Shown here: one piece after another, positions 9,970 to 20,981 of the stretch | Numbering within the stretch: position 1 is the stretch's first letter | Layout of the letters: every line of letters starts with the position of its first letter | Assembly: GCA_949592205.1 (NCBI GenBank) | Contig: CATIUR010000001.1 | Location: 240,206,750-240,270,749, forward strand | Length of the DNA: 64,000 nt | Direction: 5' to 3' | From: Helichrysum umbraculigerum | Lineage: Eukaryota; Streptophyta; Magnoliopsida; Asterales; Asteraceae | Made by a program: the position numbers and the translations under genes | Notes under the pieces: generated by a model | Seen by the model: only the letters and a program-made list of their open reading frames with translations | The model's database searches: none | What the model was told of the DNA's origin: nothing

Positions 9970-12747
9970 ATGGCAGCTGATAAAGAGGATATTAGAGGAT
10001 TGAGAGAAATGATCAAACAAAGTAATGACATAGGTTCAAGTAATAAACCTCCATTATTTACTGCGGACATGGATTACGTGTATTGGAGAGACCGAGTTGA
10101 GCAATACATTGATTTTCATTGTCCAGAATTATGGGGACCATTACGTGAGCGTTATGTACCTCCATTAGCTGAAGGAGAATACCGTGGTATTCGTCCTGCT
10201 AAAACTTATAAAGCTATGACTTCCGAGGAGAAGAAAGATTTTGATACTGAGAGGAAGTCATTTTCAATGATAAAAATGTGTTTAACCAAGGATGTTCTAT
10301 GGCTTTTCAGAACTCATGAAACAGCCTTTGATTTATGGAAGGCAATTGAAACTCGTTGTGGAGGAAATGATAAGTATAAGGAAGCCAAGCTCGAACTTAT
10401 TAAGAAACAGTATGATATCTTTGACATCCTTCCTGATGAAGACTCAACTTCTTTATTCACTAGGTACTCACGGTTAGTTGGTGAGTTGTTTGAAGGGGGT
10501 TATACTTTTCCTGCAATTGAAGTCAATAAGAAGCTACTGGATGTGTTGCCGAGTTCTTGGGATGTTAAAGTTCAATTTTTAAAAGAAAATGAAGAACTTG
10601 CAAACATGTCTTTGGATACTTTGATAGGGGATCTTCAAGCTCACGCGATGGAGATTAAGAAGAAAGAAACTAGGTCTGGTGCTGCTGTTCAGAATCCTAG
10701 TGTCTATGGTGTTCAACTTAACTCTGGAAAGACTTATGGATCTGGAGTTGCCTTTGTAACAAATACAAATGCTTCATCGACCTCTTCTTCTTCTTACGAT
10801 GGGATTCATTCAGTTTTCATGTCTGGACCTTCTTCAAATCAACAACAGGTTCAAGTCTCACCTGCTATTCAGGAGCAAGCTGCCATTTATACAGCTTTCT
10901 TAAGCTCTTACAAGGATTTGGTTACTCAACCGAATCTTACTTTGGAGTTGACTAAGGAAGACTATGCTCAGCTTGATGAAGATGATCTGGAGCAAATGGA
11001 TCTAACTTGGAATGTGGCAATGATCACCCGAAGAATTCAAAAGTTCTTGCAGAGGACAGGGCGTAAAAACTTGGAAGGTGATGGAAAGACTGGCTTCGGA
11101 TTTGACAAGAGTAAGGTCCGATGTTACAATTGTCAAAACTTGGGTCACTTCACCAGGGAATGCGAGAAACCCAAAATGCCAGCTTCAGGATTCACTACAC
11201 CTTCTACGCCTCAAAAGACCAAAGAAAAGGAAGTTACTAAGAAAGGGCCTGCTGATAATGCCCTGATTGTTTTCGAGCCCACAAGTCAAGATTGGACGGC
11301 TGTCTCCCAGCAATACCAACAGTGTTTGATGGCTCACATCGTGAATGAGGTACATGATGAACCATTAAATTGTATCTCATGCATTAAGTTAACTGAATCT
11401 CTAAAGGCATTTCAGAATGAAACCGTAGAGTTGAGGAAAAAGAATGAAAAACTAACCGAGTCAAATAATTTTTTAAAAGCTAATGAGAAACTTTATGAAA
11501 AACATCTTGAGGCTCATCGGTTAGATACTCAGAAATATAAATCAAAGGTTTTTAGTCAAGAAGATGCCATTAAAAGCTATCTTGTTGAAATTGAGCTGCT
11601 AAAGAAAGAACTTACAGATTTAAAAAATGAGTATGAGAATTATAAGAGTAAAATCTTAGGTTCAAACTCCTCAACGGTTGTTTTTAATGAAATTCTTAGC
11701 AAGCATGGAACTAGTGGGAAAAAGAATGAGGGATTGGGATACCACTCAGTCCCTCCTCCTACTACTCACTGTCCCCTGCCTGTTAAGGAAGGCCTTGAAG
11801 AGATTCCAGTTGATTGGTCAAAGCTTTATGGTATAAAAGCCAAAGATGCTAAAGAGACCAAACATAACAAACCGGCAAAGGAGAAAACCAAGCGGCCAGA
11901 GTATCCCTTGCCAACGTTTGTTAAGTCTGTGAATGAATCTCCTGTTAGTGTTGAGGAGAGTGTTAAGCTAAAGAATGAATCTCCAATCTGCTTTGAGGAG
12001 ATTGTTGAGATTGAGGACATTACGGATCAGGAGTATCCTGAGGTTAAGAAAGTTGAAGTTAAACCTAAAAAGCTGATTTCAAAGGTTGAACCTGAAATTA
12101 AGGTTCAACCAAATAAGGGAAAAGCCAAGGTATTAAACTCGAAACAACAAACTTTACAGTCACCTATAAAGATTTTGCAAAGAAAATTAGTAAATGAAAA
12201 TGTTTCGTATGATAAACCTTCAACTTCAACCTCTCAACCAAAACAAACATTTTCTAAGACGTGTACGCAATGTTCATGTTCTAGAAATGTTTCTCCATCT
12301 CCTGTGGTAATTCCTCAGCCTCAATCGTTTGTTGAGACTCGTTCTTGTTTCTACTGCAAGAAACAAGGACATTTAATTCGTGAATGCCCGAAGCTGTCAA
12401 ATCAGCGCTATGGGAGAGAGATGCCTAGGACATCTGTTTATAGAAATTCTTTTTCAAAATCTCCACCTAGGCGTTACTCAAACTCTCCCAAGCCTGTTTT
12501 AAAGCCAAGTAATGTTGAGCAAAAATCTTTGCCAATTCAAAAGCCCAACATTACTTCTAATACCAATTCCGAACCTTCTAAAGTTTGGAAACGAAAAGAG
12601 TCTGATGTTGACTCTTCAGTCGTCAACAATAACACATCAGATAAAAATTCTAATTTGTTTAAAGATAAAATCCTATCTGACGTGCTTATTGTTGATGACC
12701 ACGGTCGACCTAAGTCTGTAAAGGCTTGGGTCACCGTTTCTCACTAA
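9970..12747 (+). CDS. gag: Copia A gag (925 aa capsid/nucleocapsid protein)
   Basis: The reading frame is open from ATG (aattacaatgg context) to TAA. About residues 1-230 form a copia-type Gag domain (UBN2-like), with YWRDRVEQYIDFHC, a CLTKDVLWLF block and LWKAIETRCGGN. A long coiled coil follows at about 475-565. Two CCHC knuckles are present: CYNCQNLGHFTREC near 386 and CFYCKKQGHLIREC near 792. Between them is a Lys/Pro/Ser-rich region. At over 900 residues it is large for copia gag but usual for Sireviruses. It is nearly identical to gag of copia B at 38756. The stop codon is embedded in a branch-point-like CTAAT, see 12744-12771. Confidence 0.95.
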   Translation: MAADKEDIRGLREMIKQSNDIGSSNKPPLFTADMDYVYWRDRVEQYIDFHCPELWGPLRERYVPPLAEGEYRGIRPAKTYKAMTSEEKKDFDTERKSFSMIKMCLTKDVLWLFRTHETAFDLWKAIETRCGGNDKYKEAKLELIKKQYDIFDILPDEDSTSLFTRYSRLVGELFEGGYTFPAIEVNKKLLDVLPSSWDVKVQFLKENEELANMSLDTLIGDLQAHAMEIKKKETRSGAAVQNPSVYGVQLNSGKTYGSGVAFVTNTNASSTSSSSYDGIHSVFMSGPSSNQQQVQVSPAIQEQAAIYTAFLSSYKDLVTQPNLTLELTKEDYAQLDEDDLEQMDLTWNVAMITRRIQKFLQRTGRKNLEGDGKTGFGFDKSKVRCYNCQNLGHFTRECEKPKMPASGFTTPSTPQKTKEKEVTKKGPADNALIVFEPTSQDWTAVSQQYQQCLMAHIVNEVHDEPLNCISCIKLTESLKAFQNETVELRKKNEKLTESNNFLKANEKLYEKHLEAHRLDTQKYKSKVFSQEDAIKSYLVEIELLKKELTDLKNEYENYKSKILGSNSSTVVFNEILSKHGTSGKKNEGLGYHSVPPPTTHCPLPVKEGLEEIPVDWSKLYGIKAKDAKETKHNKPAKEKTKRPEYPLPTFVKSVNESPVSVEESVKLKNESPICFEEIVEIEDITDQEYPEVKKVEVKPKKLISKVEPEIKVQPNKGKAKVLNSKQQTLQSPIKILQRKLVNENVSYDKPSTSTSQPKQTFSKTCTQCSCSRNVSPSPVVIPQPQSFVETRSCFYCKKQGHLIRECPKLSNQRYGREMPRTSVYRNSFSKSPPRRYSNSPKPVLKPSNVEQKSLPIQKPNITSNTNSEPSKVWKRKESDVDSSVVNNNTSDKNSNLFKDKILSDVLIVDDHGRPKSVKAWVTVSH

Positions 12748-12771
12748 TCTCCTTTCGTTTGTGTGTCGCAG
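12744..12771 (+). other. Splice-acceptor-like sequence at copia A gag-pol junction
   Basis: CTAAT (12744-12748) contains the gag stop TAA. A pyrimidine-rich stretch follows and then CGCAG, ending at 12771, 24 bases after the putative branch A. The pol frame begins in phase 0 with the next base. Copia B (41542-41568) and the distant copia C (24880-24907, minus) have the same layout. No convincing donor was found; the nearest conserved GTAAAG (phase 0, in the last gag codons) would give an intron of only about 54 nt. Confidence 0.5.
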
Positions 12772-12774
12772 TAG

Positions 12775-15700
12775 TCAGAACGTATTAAAGATAGTGAATG
12801 GTATTTGGATAGCGGCTGCTCGCGACATATGATAGGCGATGTATCTCTTCTTGTGGATATTAAATCATACGCAGGAGGATATGTTGCCTTTGCTGGAGAT
12901 ACTGGAGGAACCATTTCTGGAAGAGGAACGCTAACTAACGGCAATGTTAGTTTTGAAAATGTGAACTACGTGGAACAGCTTACGCACAACTTGCTAAGTG
13001 TTTCACAGGTCTGTGATAAGGATTATACCACTGCGTTCACAAAGACAGAGTGTGTGATACTGAAGCCTGGGTATGTCATTCCGGAAGAATGGGTGTTACT
13101 GAGAGCACCAAGAAAGAATGACACATACATTCTGAACATGAGAACTGTTGAGACCTCGAACGAATATACGTGTCTCTTGTCTAAGGCTTCTGAAAAGGAT
13201 TCACTGCTTTGGCACAGACGAATGGGACACATTCATTTCCAAAAAATGAATTTTTTGACTAAAAATGACCTAGTGCTAGGAGTTCCAAAACAGTCATTTG
13301 CTCTAAAGGATGACTGTATCTCTTGCCAAAAAGGAAAGCTACGTAAGAAGTCCCATAAGTCTAAGCAAGTGAATTCCATAAATGCTCCATTGGAACTACT
13401 GCATATGGATCTTTTTGGTCCAGTCTCTACAAAGAGCATTGGTGGTCGGTCTTACTGCTTGGTAGTTACTGATGACTACTCAAGGTTTTCGTGGGTTTAC
13501 TTTTTGACCACAAAGGGGGAAACTCCTGAGATTCTGGTGTATTTGTTGGACAAGTTGGCAAATCTGTGCAACTTGAAGGTGAAAAGGATACGAAGCGACA
13601 ATGGAACTGAATTCAAGAACTCAACTCTCGAATTGTTTTGTGCTACAAGAGGTATTGAGCATCAATTTAGTGCTCCGAGGACTCCACAACAGAATGGAGT
13701 TGCAGAAAGGAAGAACAGGACAATCATCGAGACAGCTCGGACTATGTTAGCTGACTCCAAGTTACCAATCATCTTATGGGCTGAGGCAGTTAATACTGCC
13801 TGTTATGTTCTCAACAGAGTGCTCACGGTTAAGAAAAAGAACAAAACGTGTTATGAACTTTTCAATAACCGTAAGCCAAATCTTCAGTTTCTAGAACCAT
13901 TTGGGTGTCCATGCATGATCATGATTACAAAAGATAAGGTCTCTAAGTTTGGTAATAAAGCGGTTGAAGGAATTTTTCTTGGATATTCAGTCAACTCTCC
14001 GAACAAAAGAGTCTTTAACAAATCAACGAATCAGATTGATGAACATTTTGAAGTGAAATGTTTAAGGTATACGGAACCTCCTCAAGGAACGGGTCCGGAT
14101 TGGTTTTTCAACTATGGAAACCTCTTCAACTCTTTCAATATTCCGGAAGAGGATGATACGGAAGAATTGGTCTCTATACTTCATGGACTTGATCTTACTC
14201 AAGATACACCAGTTCATAATAAACCATCCAACCCATCTCCCAATGCAACACCCGCACCTCCACCAACTAAACCTACACCTTCACAAACAACACCTACACC
14301 ATCACAAACAACACCTACACCATCACAAACAACACCCACACAACCACAAACAACCACCAAATCACCACCATCCACACCTACACCATCTCCTACTCCACCA
14401 TCTTCGGTTGCTCCTTCTAAAACAGTCTATAACTACACAAAGGAGCTTCCATATGATCCAAACATGCCTCCTTTAGAGGAACCTCAAGAAGAAGATGAAG
14501 TGGAAGATACAATGGCCTACTCTCACTTATTTACTTCTGAAGATGAAGGGAAAGAAGAAGAGTTAGCCTCTCCTGAGTCTGCTGCTACTCCCGAAACTGA
14601 GGGAGATTTGAACAATCTGGGTGTGGATCTTGTGCCAAGTGCCATACCAGAAACTCGTATCCATAAGGATCACCCCATTGATAATATCATTGGTGATCCT
14701 CTTGCATCTGTTCAAACACGGCAACAAGCAAAGCAGACTTCAGCTCAGCAGCTTTTGGGACTTATAGCTCATATTGATTCATGTCATTTGTCTCAAAGTG
14801 AACCTAAAAAGGTTGAACAAGCCTTAAAGGATCCTTCTTGGGTCGAGGCTATGCAGGAGGAACTACAGCAAATAAACAAGATGAATGTTTGAGAAATTGT
14901 TCCTCTACCCAAGGGTGCTCACTTGACGGGTACTCGTTGGGTTTACCGTAACAAAATGGATGATCGTGGGGCGGTTATTCGAAATAAAGCCCGTCTGGTA
15001 GTTCAAGGATATAGTCAACTAGAGGGTATTGACTATGATGAAGTTTTCGCTCCTGTCGCTCGTTTGGAATCTATACGAATTTTTCTAGCCTATGCTTCTT
15101 TTAAAGGATTCAGTGTGTATCAACTTGACGTGAAGTGTGCCTTTCTATATGGAGACGTCGACGCAGTGATTTATGTGTGTCAGCCTCCTGGTTTTGAAGA
15201 TCCAAAGCATCCTAATCATGTTTGTAAGCTGAAGAAAGCTTTGTACGGTCTTCATCAATCTCCTCGACTTTGGTATGAGAGACTTGCCAAATACTTGCTG
15301 AAGAATGGTTTTGATAGAGGACAGATTGATAGCACGCTTTTCATCAAACGGGAAGGAGCGGATTTATTACTTGTGCAGGTCTATGTGGACGACATAATTT
15401 TTGGATCAACTAATGATCAGTTGTGCAAGGATTTTGAAAGACTGATGAAATCTGAGTTTGAAATGAGTGCTATGGGGGAACTCACGTTTTTTCTGGGACT
15501 ACAGGTTGAGCAATCTGACAATGGAATTTATATACACCAGTCAAAATATGTCGCTGACATGTTAAAGCGGTATGAATTGCTCAACTGTAAACACTACGGC
15601 ACTCCAATTGAAGTAAGACACAATCTTGGACCTAATGAGGACGATGAAGATTGCAAGGAGAAAGACTATCGCTCAATGATAGGCTCTCTCATGTACCTGA

Positions 15701-16335
15701 CTGCCTCAAGACCAGATATAGTGTTTGCCGTTTCACTCTGCTCACGATTTCAAGCAAATCCGAAGGTGTCTCATATGAAGGCAGTAAAACGCATTTTTGG
15801 ATATCTCGCTTTTAGGCCATCTCTGGGTCTATGGTATTCAAACGAGAAAAACTTCGAGTTAACTGCCTATTCGGATTCGGATCTTGGTGGCTGCAAGGTA
15901 GATATGAAGTCAACTACTGGAGGATGTCAGTTCCTTGGATCGCGCTTAGTTTCTTGGCAGTGCAAAAAGCAGACTGCGGTTGCTATTTCCACAGCTGAAG
16001 CCGAGTATGTTGCTGCTGCAAGTTGCTGTTCTCAAGTTCTCTGGATTCAGCATCAGCTGCGTGATTACGGGTTCAATCTCTCTATGACTCCTATTTACAT
16101 TGATAATACAGCTGCTATATCTATAACACACAATCCCGTACAGCACTCTAAGACCAAACATATTGAACTTAGGTTCCACTTCATACGGGATTGCTTTGAG
16201 AAACACATTATAGATGTTGTACATATAGAGACCCTTAAGCAGTGTGCGGACCTTTTCACAAAAGCCTTTTTGCGATCACGTTTTATTGAACTGGTCAATC
16301 TAATAGGTTTAAGGTTCTTTCAGTCAAAGAATTGA
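12775..16335 (+). pseudogene. pol: Copia A pol (protease, integrase, RT, RNase H) with one internal stop
   Basis: Domains in order: protease active site LDSGCSRHM at about 12805; GAG-pre-integrase HHCC finger (LWHRRMGH, CISCQKG); integrase core with [22 protein letters not shown] and [10 protein letters not shown]; a Pro/Thr-rich linker with a 21-bp minisatellite; RT with QLDVKCAFLYG and YVDDIIFGS (15382 onward); and RNase H ending near 16230 ([22 protein letters not shown]). TGA at 14890-14892 replaces the TGG seen in copia B and cuts the protein just before RT. The first codon after the acceptor-like site is TAG (12772-12774) where B has CAG. There is no upstream in-frame ATG before the protease motif, so pol must be made as a fusion with gag or from processed RNA. 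Confidence 0.93.
14272..14334 (+). repeat. 21-bp minisatellite in copia A pol linker
   Basis: Three head-to-tail copies of a 21-bp unit (CCTACACC.TCACAAACAACA) encode a Thr/Pro/Ser/Gln repeat between integrase and RT. Copia B has only degenerate, shorter versions at the same place. The period is a multiple of three, so the frame is kept. Confidence 0.85.
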
Positions 16336-16523
16336 TTTGTGACTTGGATTTTTTTTTAGTTTAAAAAAAAATAAAAATAATAATAATAATAATTTTCGCA
16401 ATAGCCACTCTTTATACTCTTTAGTATTAAAGAAAACGCAAGGTTGCAACATTTTTAAAATAGACGTTGAAGTTGTGTCTATAAACAACTTGGGATATGA
16501 TAGTACATCGGGGAACATGCACA
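16336..16523 (+). other. Copia A post-pol spacer, first part, with A-rich tract
   Basis: This is noncoding sequence after the pol stop. It holds an A-rich run at about 16365-16393 that includes a (TAA)n stretch. The spacer continues after copia C at 28413. Copia B has a pure run of 23 A's at the same place (45153-45175). Confidence 0.7.
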
Positions 16524-16528
16524 AAATG

Positions 16529-17217
16529 TGTTAGTCCCTGTTTAACTTAATAAACAATCTTACGTAATAAGCCTTGAATATATTATTGAGAAGTTGCGGA
16601 ATCACACTCAATAATATTAAGAAGATCAATGAATATTAATTAATTTAATGAACACACAATATACCGAAAGCTTCAATCTTATTAATGATATAAGACGAAT
16701 ACACTTGATGTATTAGGGTTACAGAAAACCTTGAAGCTGCGCAAAAATCATTAACCTATCTAGATCTAAAGGATCTCTATTTATAACATATAGAGTCCTA
16801 TACAATCTCCTACAAATATGGAATAAACTAACTTCCATAACCGACTCATACTTATCACAAAATCATAAACAGTTTTAACTACCATTCTGATGTAAACAGT
16901 TGTAACTGTTACACATTCAGTTGTAACTGCTTCAATTGTAATATACGACTAAGTACAAATAAACAATCAGTGTTAACTGTTTCATATATAACTAACAGTT
17001 ACTAATACATAAGCAGTTTTAACTACTTACAGACACATAACTATCAGTTGTAATCTATCTTCAATCAGTTGTAACACTTGTCTTCTCTTCAGTTTTCTTC
17101 TATCAGTTGTAACTTCATAAAGACAGTTTTAACCTTCAAAGCAAACAGTTTTAATCACTTATACTCTGTCTTCTCATCAGAACTTCAACTCAGACCTGAA
17201 ACAGTTTTGACCCAACA
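16529..17217 (-). repeat. Copia C 3' LTR with CAGT-N2-TAAC array
   Basis: Plus-strand termini are TGTTAGTCCC and ACCCAACA. Between 16870 and 17211 there are about 13 copies of a CAGTTNTAAC-like motif, eight matching CAGT-N2-TAAC exactly. Several extend to the palindrome CAGT-N4-ACTG. The motif contains MYB-type cores (CNGTTR/YAACKG). Confidence 0.93.
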
Positions 17218-17230
17218 ATCTCCCCCTAAA
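17218..17230 (-). other. Copia C polypurine tract
   Basis: The minus strand reads tttagggggagat immediately before TGTTGGGTC, the 3' LTR start. This fixes the minus orientation of the element. Confidence 0.87.
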
Positions 17231-17433
17231 CTTAATCTGTCCTTCACAGCATTAAGTTTCTTCTAATCCTCCATTATAAGCTTCACAAAATTCTTTCAAA
17301 ACTGTTAGTCTTTTCTTCTCTTCCTCCTATCAATCTCCTCCTTCTTATGAATCTGATTTAACACCATATATACCAGTTCTAGAGCTACATCATCTAACAC
17401 TGCAGCTTGTAACCTTGCATTTCTCAAACCCAT

Positions 17434-20400
17434 CTAAAATCTCAGATTGATATCATAAAATCTATCTGTCAATAACCACATAAACACTGCATCCTCCATA
17501 ACAATCTGATGTACTCCAGGTTTAGCATGATAAATCCAATTTCTGACCTTGCTAAAAGTAGCAAATTGAAATGGAAACTCTTCTGGTTCAAACATAGCCT
17601 TAATCCAATGCCATGTAACTTTCTCAACCAGATTATCAAATCTTTTCAAATCTAAATTCTTTTCCATCCCAATCTCATACATTCTCACCAAATCAGTCCT
17701 ACTAATTCTCTTTATCAAATCCCTAAAAGATCTCCACCAAGATATATTTCCATCTGCTCTTTCAACTTTAATCTTGTGAATCTTAACAGGATTGACAAAT
17801 TGCTCTATAGACCAATCAATTATACCAGGTAATTCAACATTAATTACCTCAGATTCCATAGGCTGTAACAAAATAAACTCTTTCAATTCATCAATATTCC
17901 TTTCTCTATCAGGAATTTCATCTAACTCTCTCTTCTTTTGCTCAAGTTCATCTTTCCTCCTCTTCTCAGCTTCTATCTTTTCTCTTTTTTCTTTTTCTTC
18001 CTTTTCTTTCAATTTTCTTTCTTTTTCAGCCTTTTTCCTTTCCTTTTCAACTTCCTGCTTTTTCTTCTCAGCTTCTTTCTTTTCTGTTTCTTTCTTTTCA
18101 ATCACATCAGGATTCAACTCATCTTTATCCCATAACTCCTGCAATCTCTCTAAACTCATCTGTTTCAAAGCATTCAAAGGAATATACCCACCTTTTAGCT
18201 TTGCAATTAAATTCTTCTTCATTTGAGCTTTTGTTGGTGGTTTTGCAGCCTTCTTCTTTCTTGCTTCTTCTGCTTTCTTCTTCTTAAGCTGATCAACTAG
18301 ATATTCAATATCATCCTGTCTCTGCTCTTTCAACAAATACTCATCCCATTCTGCCACTTGCTCTTTTGTCATTTTTACAAATTTTCCTTCCTCAACCTCA
18401 ACATCAATCAAGCCCTCTGCATTTAGCTCAGCCTGTAACCTTTCTGCATATTCAGTATCATGAGCAGTTACTTCTGGTGGCACTGGTTTTTGCTTCTTCT
18501 TCTTTGGTTCTTCTACCAGTTTTCCCTTGCCTTTATCTTTTGGATCAATCTTTGGCAATTCTTTCTGTTGAACAGGAGCAGCAGCAGGTTCTCTAATTTG
18601 AAATCCAGGCAAAGATGGTTGTTGTGAAGATTTCTTCTTTGGAGTTTCAACCTTCTTTCCTGTACCAGTCATTTTAGCAGTTTTAACTGGAATGCTCTTC
18701 TTTCTAGTCTTTTCAACTTGTTGAGCATCAGTTTTAACATCAGTCTTTACTTCTTCTTTTTCAACTGCTATCTCAGGTTTACTCACCTCTTCACCATCAT
18801 CCTCATCAATCTTTAACTCCTCAGTCTTATCATCCAAAATCACCTCTGTAGTTTGCTCCACTGACCCAATAACCTCAGTATGATCAGACTTATCTTCATC
18901 TGCCACTGGGTCATTCATCTCTGTTTCCACTGTTTCAAACACTGACTCATTAACCTCTGGCTCAGTAGGTGGTGTTGGAGGTGTATGCACAAATTCATCT
19001 TCCACTGGTTGTTCCATTTCAATGTCTTCATCAACTTTTTCATCATCAGACACAACCTTCTCATTCTCATTCCTCTTATCACCCAAATTTGTCCAGACCT
19101 TCTCCCCCTTTTTGAAAGCATTTTGTTTAAAATTATAAGTCTCCTCAGGTTCTGAAGTATCATGAACCACATATTTCCTCCCTTTCTTCAAACATTGAAT
19201 AACAATCCTCTCTAACTGCTTCACTTTCCTCTGCAACTGAGTAATAACTTCATCCTTAGCCTTATTCTTCTTCCTCTCCTGTACAAACTCAGCCCATACA
19301 TAATCAACCATTTTCGTCAATTCCAAGTTAGTTCTAGCCTCAACACCTTCAGAATGTGAATCCTTTGGTGAATCATTGACATCATTAAACTCTGACTCAT
19401 ACCTAGCATGATCATCAAAGTCCCCTTGGTTCTTGGTACTGGGACCACTAGGATCATCTACAGGTGTAGAATCATGTCCATGTGTTGCCTCTGATTGGGT
19501 CTTATTAATGTTACTTCTGTCCTGCTCTGCCAGTGGGCTAGAAGCAGTAGAAGCAGCCCTCTCAGAATGGTCACCCCTCTCCTTATGGACCACATGTTGT
19601 TCTGGACCACTGTCCATTGACTGAGATGACTGAGCAACATGATCCTCAAACATCTGTGTTCTAGCCTTTTTGGCTCTAGAAGATTTTGCTGTTTTGGTCC
19701 CTTGTTTTCTCTTAGTATCCCCAACTACTGTGGGTTGAGAAGTGGTGGGTGGAACCATTCTCTCAGTAGTTGGTTCAGCTTCAGTTGGTAGTACTGATGC
19801 TGTGGTGGAAGGTGCAGGAAGCATTGTAGAAAATAATGCTGTATCCTTCCCAGAAAATTTAGTATCTCTCTTCATATTTACAAAAACTTTTGGTTTAAAA
19901 GAGACAATACCAATAATCTTTTCAAGTGCAGTTATATTAGGAATTTGTTCATTTAAGAACAACTGCACAAAACGTGGATACATCAAAAACTTAATCTTTG
20001 GCTGCTCAATGTTTCTAAGCATACCAGAAAATATCAGATTTGAAAAATTAAACCTTTGACCAGTTGCAAGACAAGCAATTGCATAAGCAATGTTGCTTCC
20101 AAACTGCTCAAAAGAGGACCTCTTAGATGATAAGCAGTGTAAAATTGTATGTATTAAAAATCTCCACTGATGAGAAAATAAGGTTTTCTGAAAAGTAAAA
20201 ATTTCAAAAGAACCCTCATAACCCATCAATCGTAAAGTATCATACATAACAGTATCCTCTAAAAAAGATATACCTGCCTCATCATCTAGTTGTAATGAAG
20301 CTCTAACAGTAGCTTCTGTGATTACAACACGTGTATCCATAACTTCTGAAACGATTCTTTTAATCCCCTGTTCCTCTTCTATTGATGCATTCACCCAGAA

Positions 20401-20580
20401 ATTGTTGATATGATCGTGAGATATTCTGGGTGCTACAGTGAGAGCATGACGAATATGTGAAGCACGAAGGAAATCAATGATTTCCACATACTCGTTTGCC
20501 TCTGCAGGTTTCATTAAGAATGCAATCATATTATGATCTTTTCCAATCGGTAGTTGAACAGTAGACGAAGTCGATGCCAT
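17434..20580 (-). CDS. Copia C ORF3 (1048 aa, conserved Sirevirus-associated protein of unknown function)
   Basis: A full-length ORF lies downstream of pol in the sense orientation. About residues 1-230 form a compact domain with blocks such as WRFLIHTILHCLSS, FNFSNLIFSGML and FLMYPRFVQLFLN. ORF3 of copia A and B share this pattern (WRYLMHVIIVCLG, FNFSGFIF, WILYPRF). The centre is acidic and Ser/Thr-rich. About 755-880 is a highly charged Lys/Glu coiled coil. The last 150 residues are folded-looking and Trp-rich. There is no signal peptide or membrane segment, so it is not a classical envelope protein despite its env-like position. From memory, similar Asteraceae predictions are often auto-labelled synaptobrevin/longin-like, which I do not adopt. 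The start is the first ATG of the conserved block. Confidence 0.88.
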   Translation of the reverse strand: MASTSSTVQLPIGKDHNMIAFLMKPAEANEYVEIIDFLRASHIRHALTVAPRISHDHINNFWVNASIEEEQGIKRIVSEVMDTRVVITEATVRASLQLDDEAGISFLEDTVMYDTLRLMGYEGSFEIFTFQKTLFSHQWRFLIHTILHCLSSKRSSFEQFGSNIAYAIACLATGQRFNFSNLIFSGMLRNIEQPKIKFLMYPRFVQLFLNEQIPNITALEKIIGIVSFKPKVFVNMKRDTKFSGKDTALFSTMLPAPSTTASVLPTEAEPTTERMVPPTTSQPTVVGDTKRKQGTKTAKSSRAKKARTQMFEDHVAQSSQSMDSGPEQHVVHKERGDHSERAASTASSPLAEQDRSNINKTQSEATHGHDSTPVDDPSGPSTKNQGDFDDHARYESEFNDVNDSPKDSHSEGVEARTNLELTKMVDYVWAEFVQERKKNKAKDEVITQLQRKVKQLERIVIQCLKKGRKYVVHDTSEPEETYNFKQNAFKKGEKVWTNLGDKRNENEKVVSDDEKVDEDIEMEQPVEDEFVHTPPTPPTEPEVNESVFETVETEMNDPVADEDKSDHTEVIGSVEQTTEVILDDKTEELKIDEDDGEEVSKPEIAVEKEEVKTDVKTDAQQVEKTRKKSIPVKTAKMTGTGKKVETPKKKSSQQPSLPGFQIREPAAAPVQQKELPKIDPKDKGKGKLVEEPKKKKQKPVPPEVTAHDTEYAERLQAELNAEGLIDVEVEEGKFVKMTKEQVAEWDEYLLKEQRQDDIEYLVDQLKKKKAEEARKKKAAKPPTKAQMKKNLIAKLKGGYIPLNALKQMSLERLQELWDKDELNPDVIEKKETEKKEAEKKKQEVEKERKKAEKERKLKEKEEKEKREKIEAEKRRKDELEQKKRELDEIPDRERNIDELKEFILLQPMESEVINVELPGIIDWSIEQFVNPVKIHKIKVERADGNISWWRSFRDLIKRISRTDLVRMYEIGMEKNLDLKRFDNLVEKVTWHWIKAMFEPEEFPFQFATFSKVRNWIYHAKPGVHQIVMEDAVFMWLLTDRFYDINLRF

Positions 20581-20725
20581 GATAAGAAATCAAGTAATCG
20601 AGAAGAATCGAAGATGATTTTACAGAATCGAAAATCAATGAGACTTATCACAGTTGTTTGTATGTGAAATTTTGAAAGCGTAATAAGAAACCCTAAGTGT
20701 TGAGAGTTAAATACTGAAATTAAAT

Positions 20726-20981
20726 CAGTTGTAAGCCCTAATTTGATCAGATCCCCAATTATAACTAAAACAGTGTTAATATAAATAAAATAACACGTTC
20801 AGTGATAACTGTGAAAATAACCATCAGTGGTAATCAACACTTGGTTTCTCAAATGCATCATTTACATAATTAAGCTAGCAGTGCTAACTTGTACAAGCAG
20901 TACCAACCGACCAAGGCAGTGCTAACTTAATACAAGTAGTACTTCAGTTCTAGCAAAATCATATAAACAAAGCAGTGGTTG

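Noticed and set aside
14050..14480. Alternative-frame His/Leu-rich ORFs in copia A pol and at 42911-43255 in copia B
   Set aside because: They are shadows of the repeat-rich Pro/Thr linker in the real pol frame.
17434..20580. ORF3 as a retroviral-type envelope gene
   Set aside because: It has the env position, but I see no signal peptide, transmembrane segment or fusion-like region in any of the three copies.
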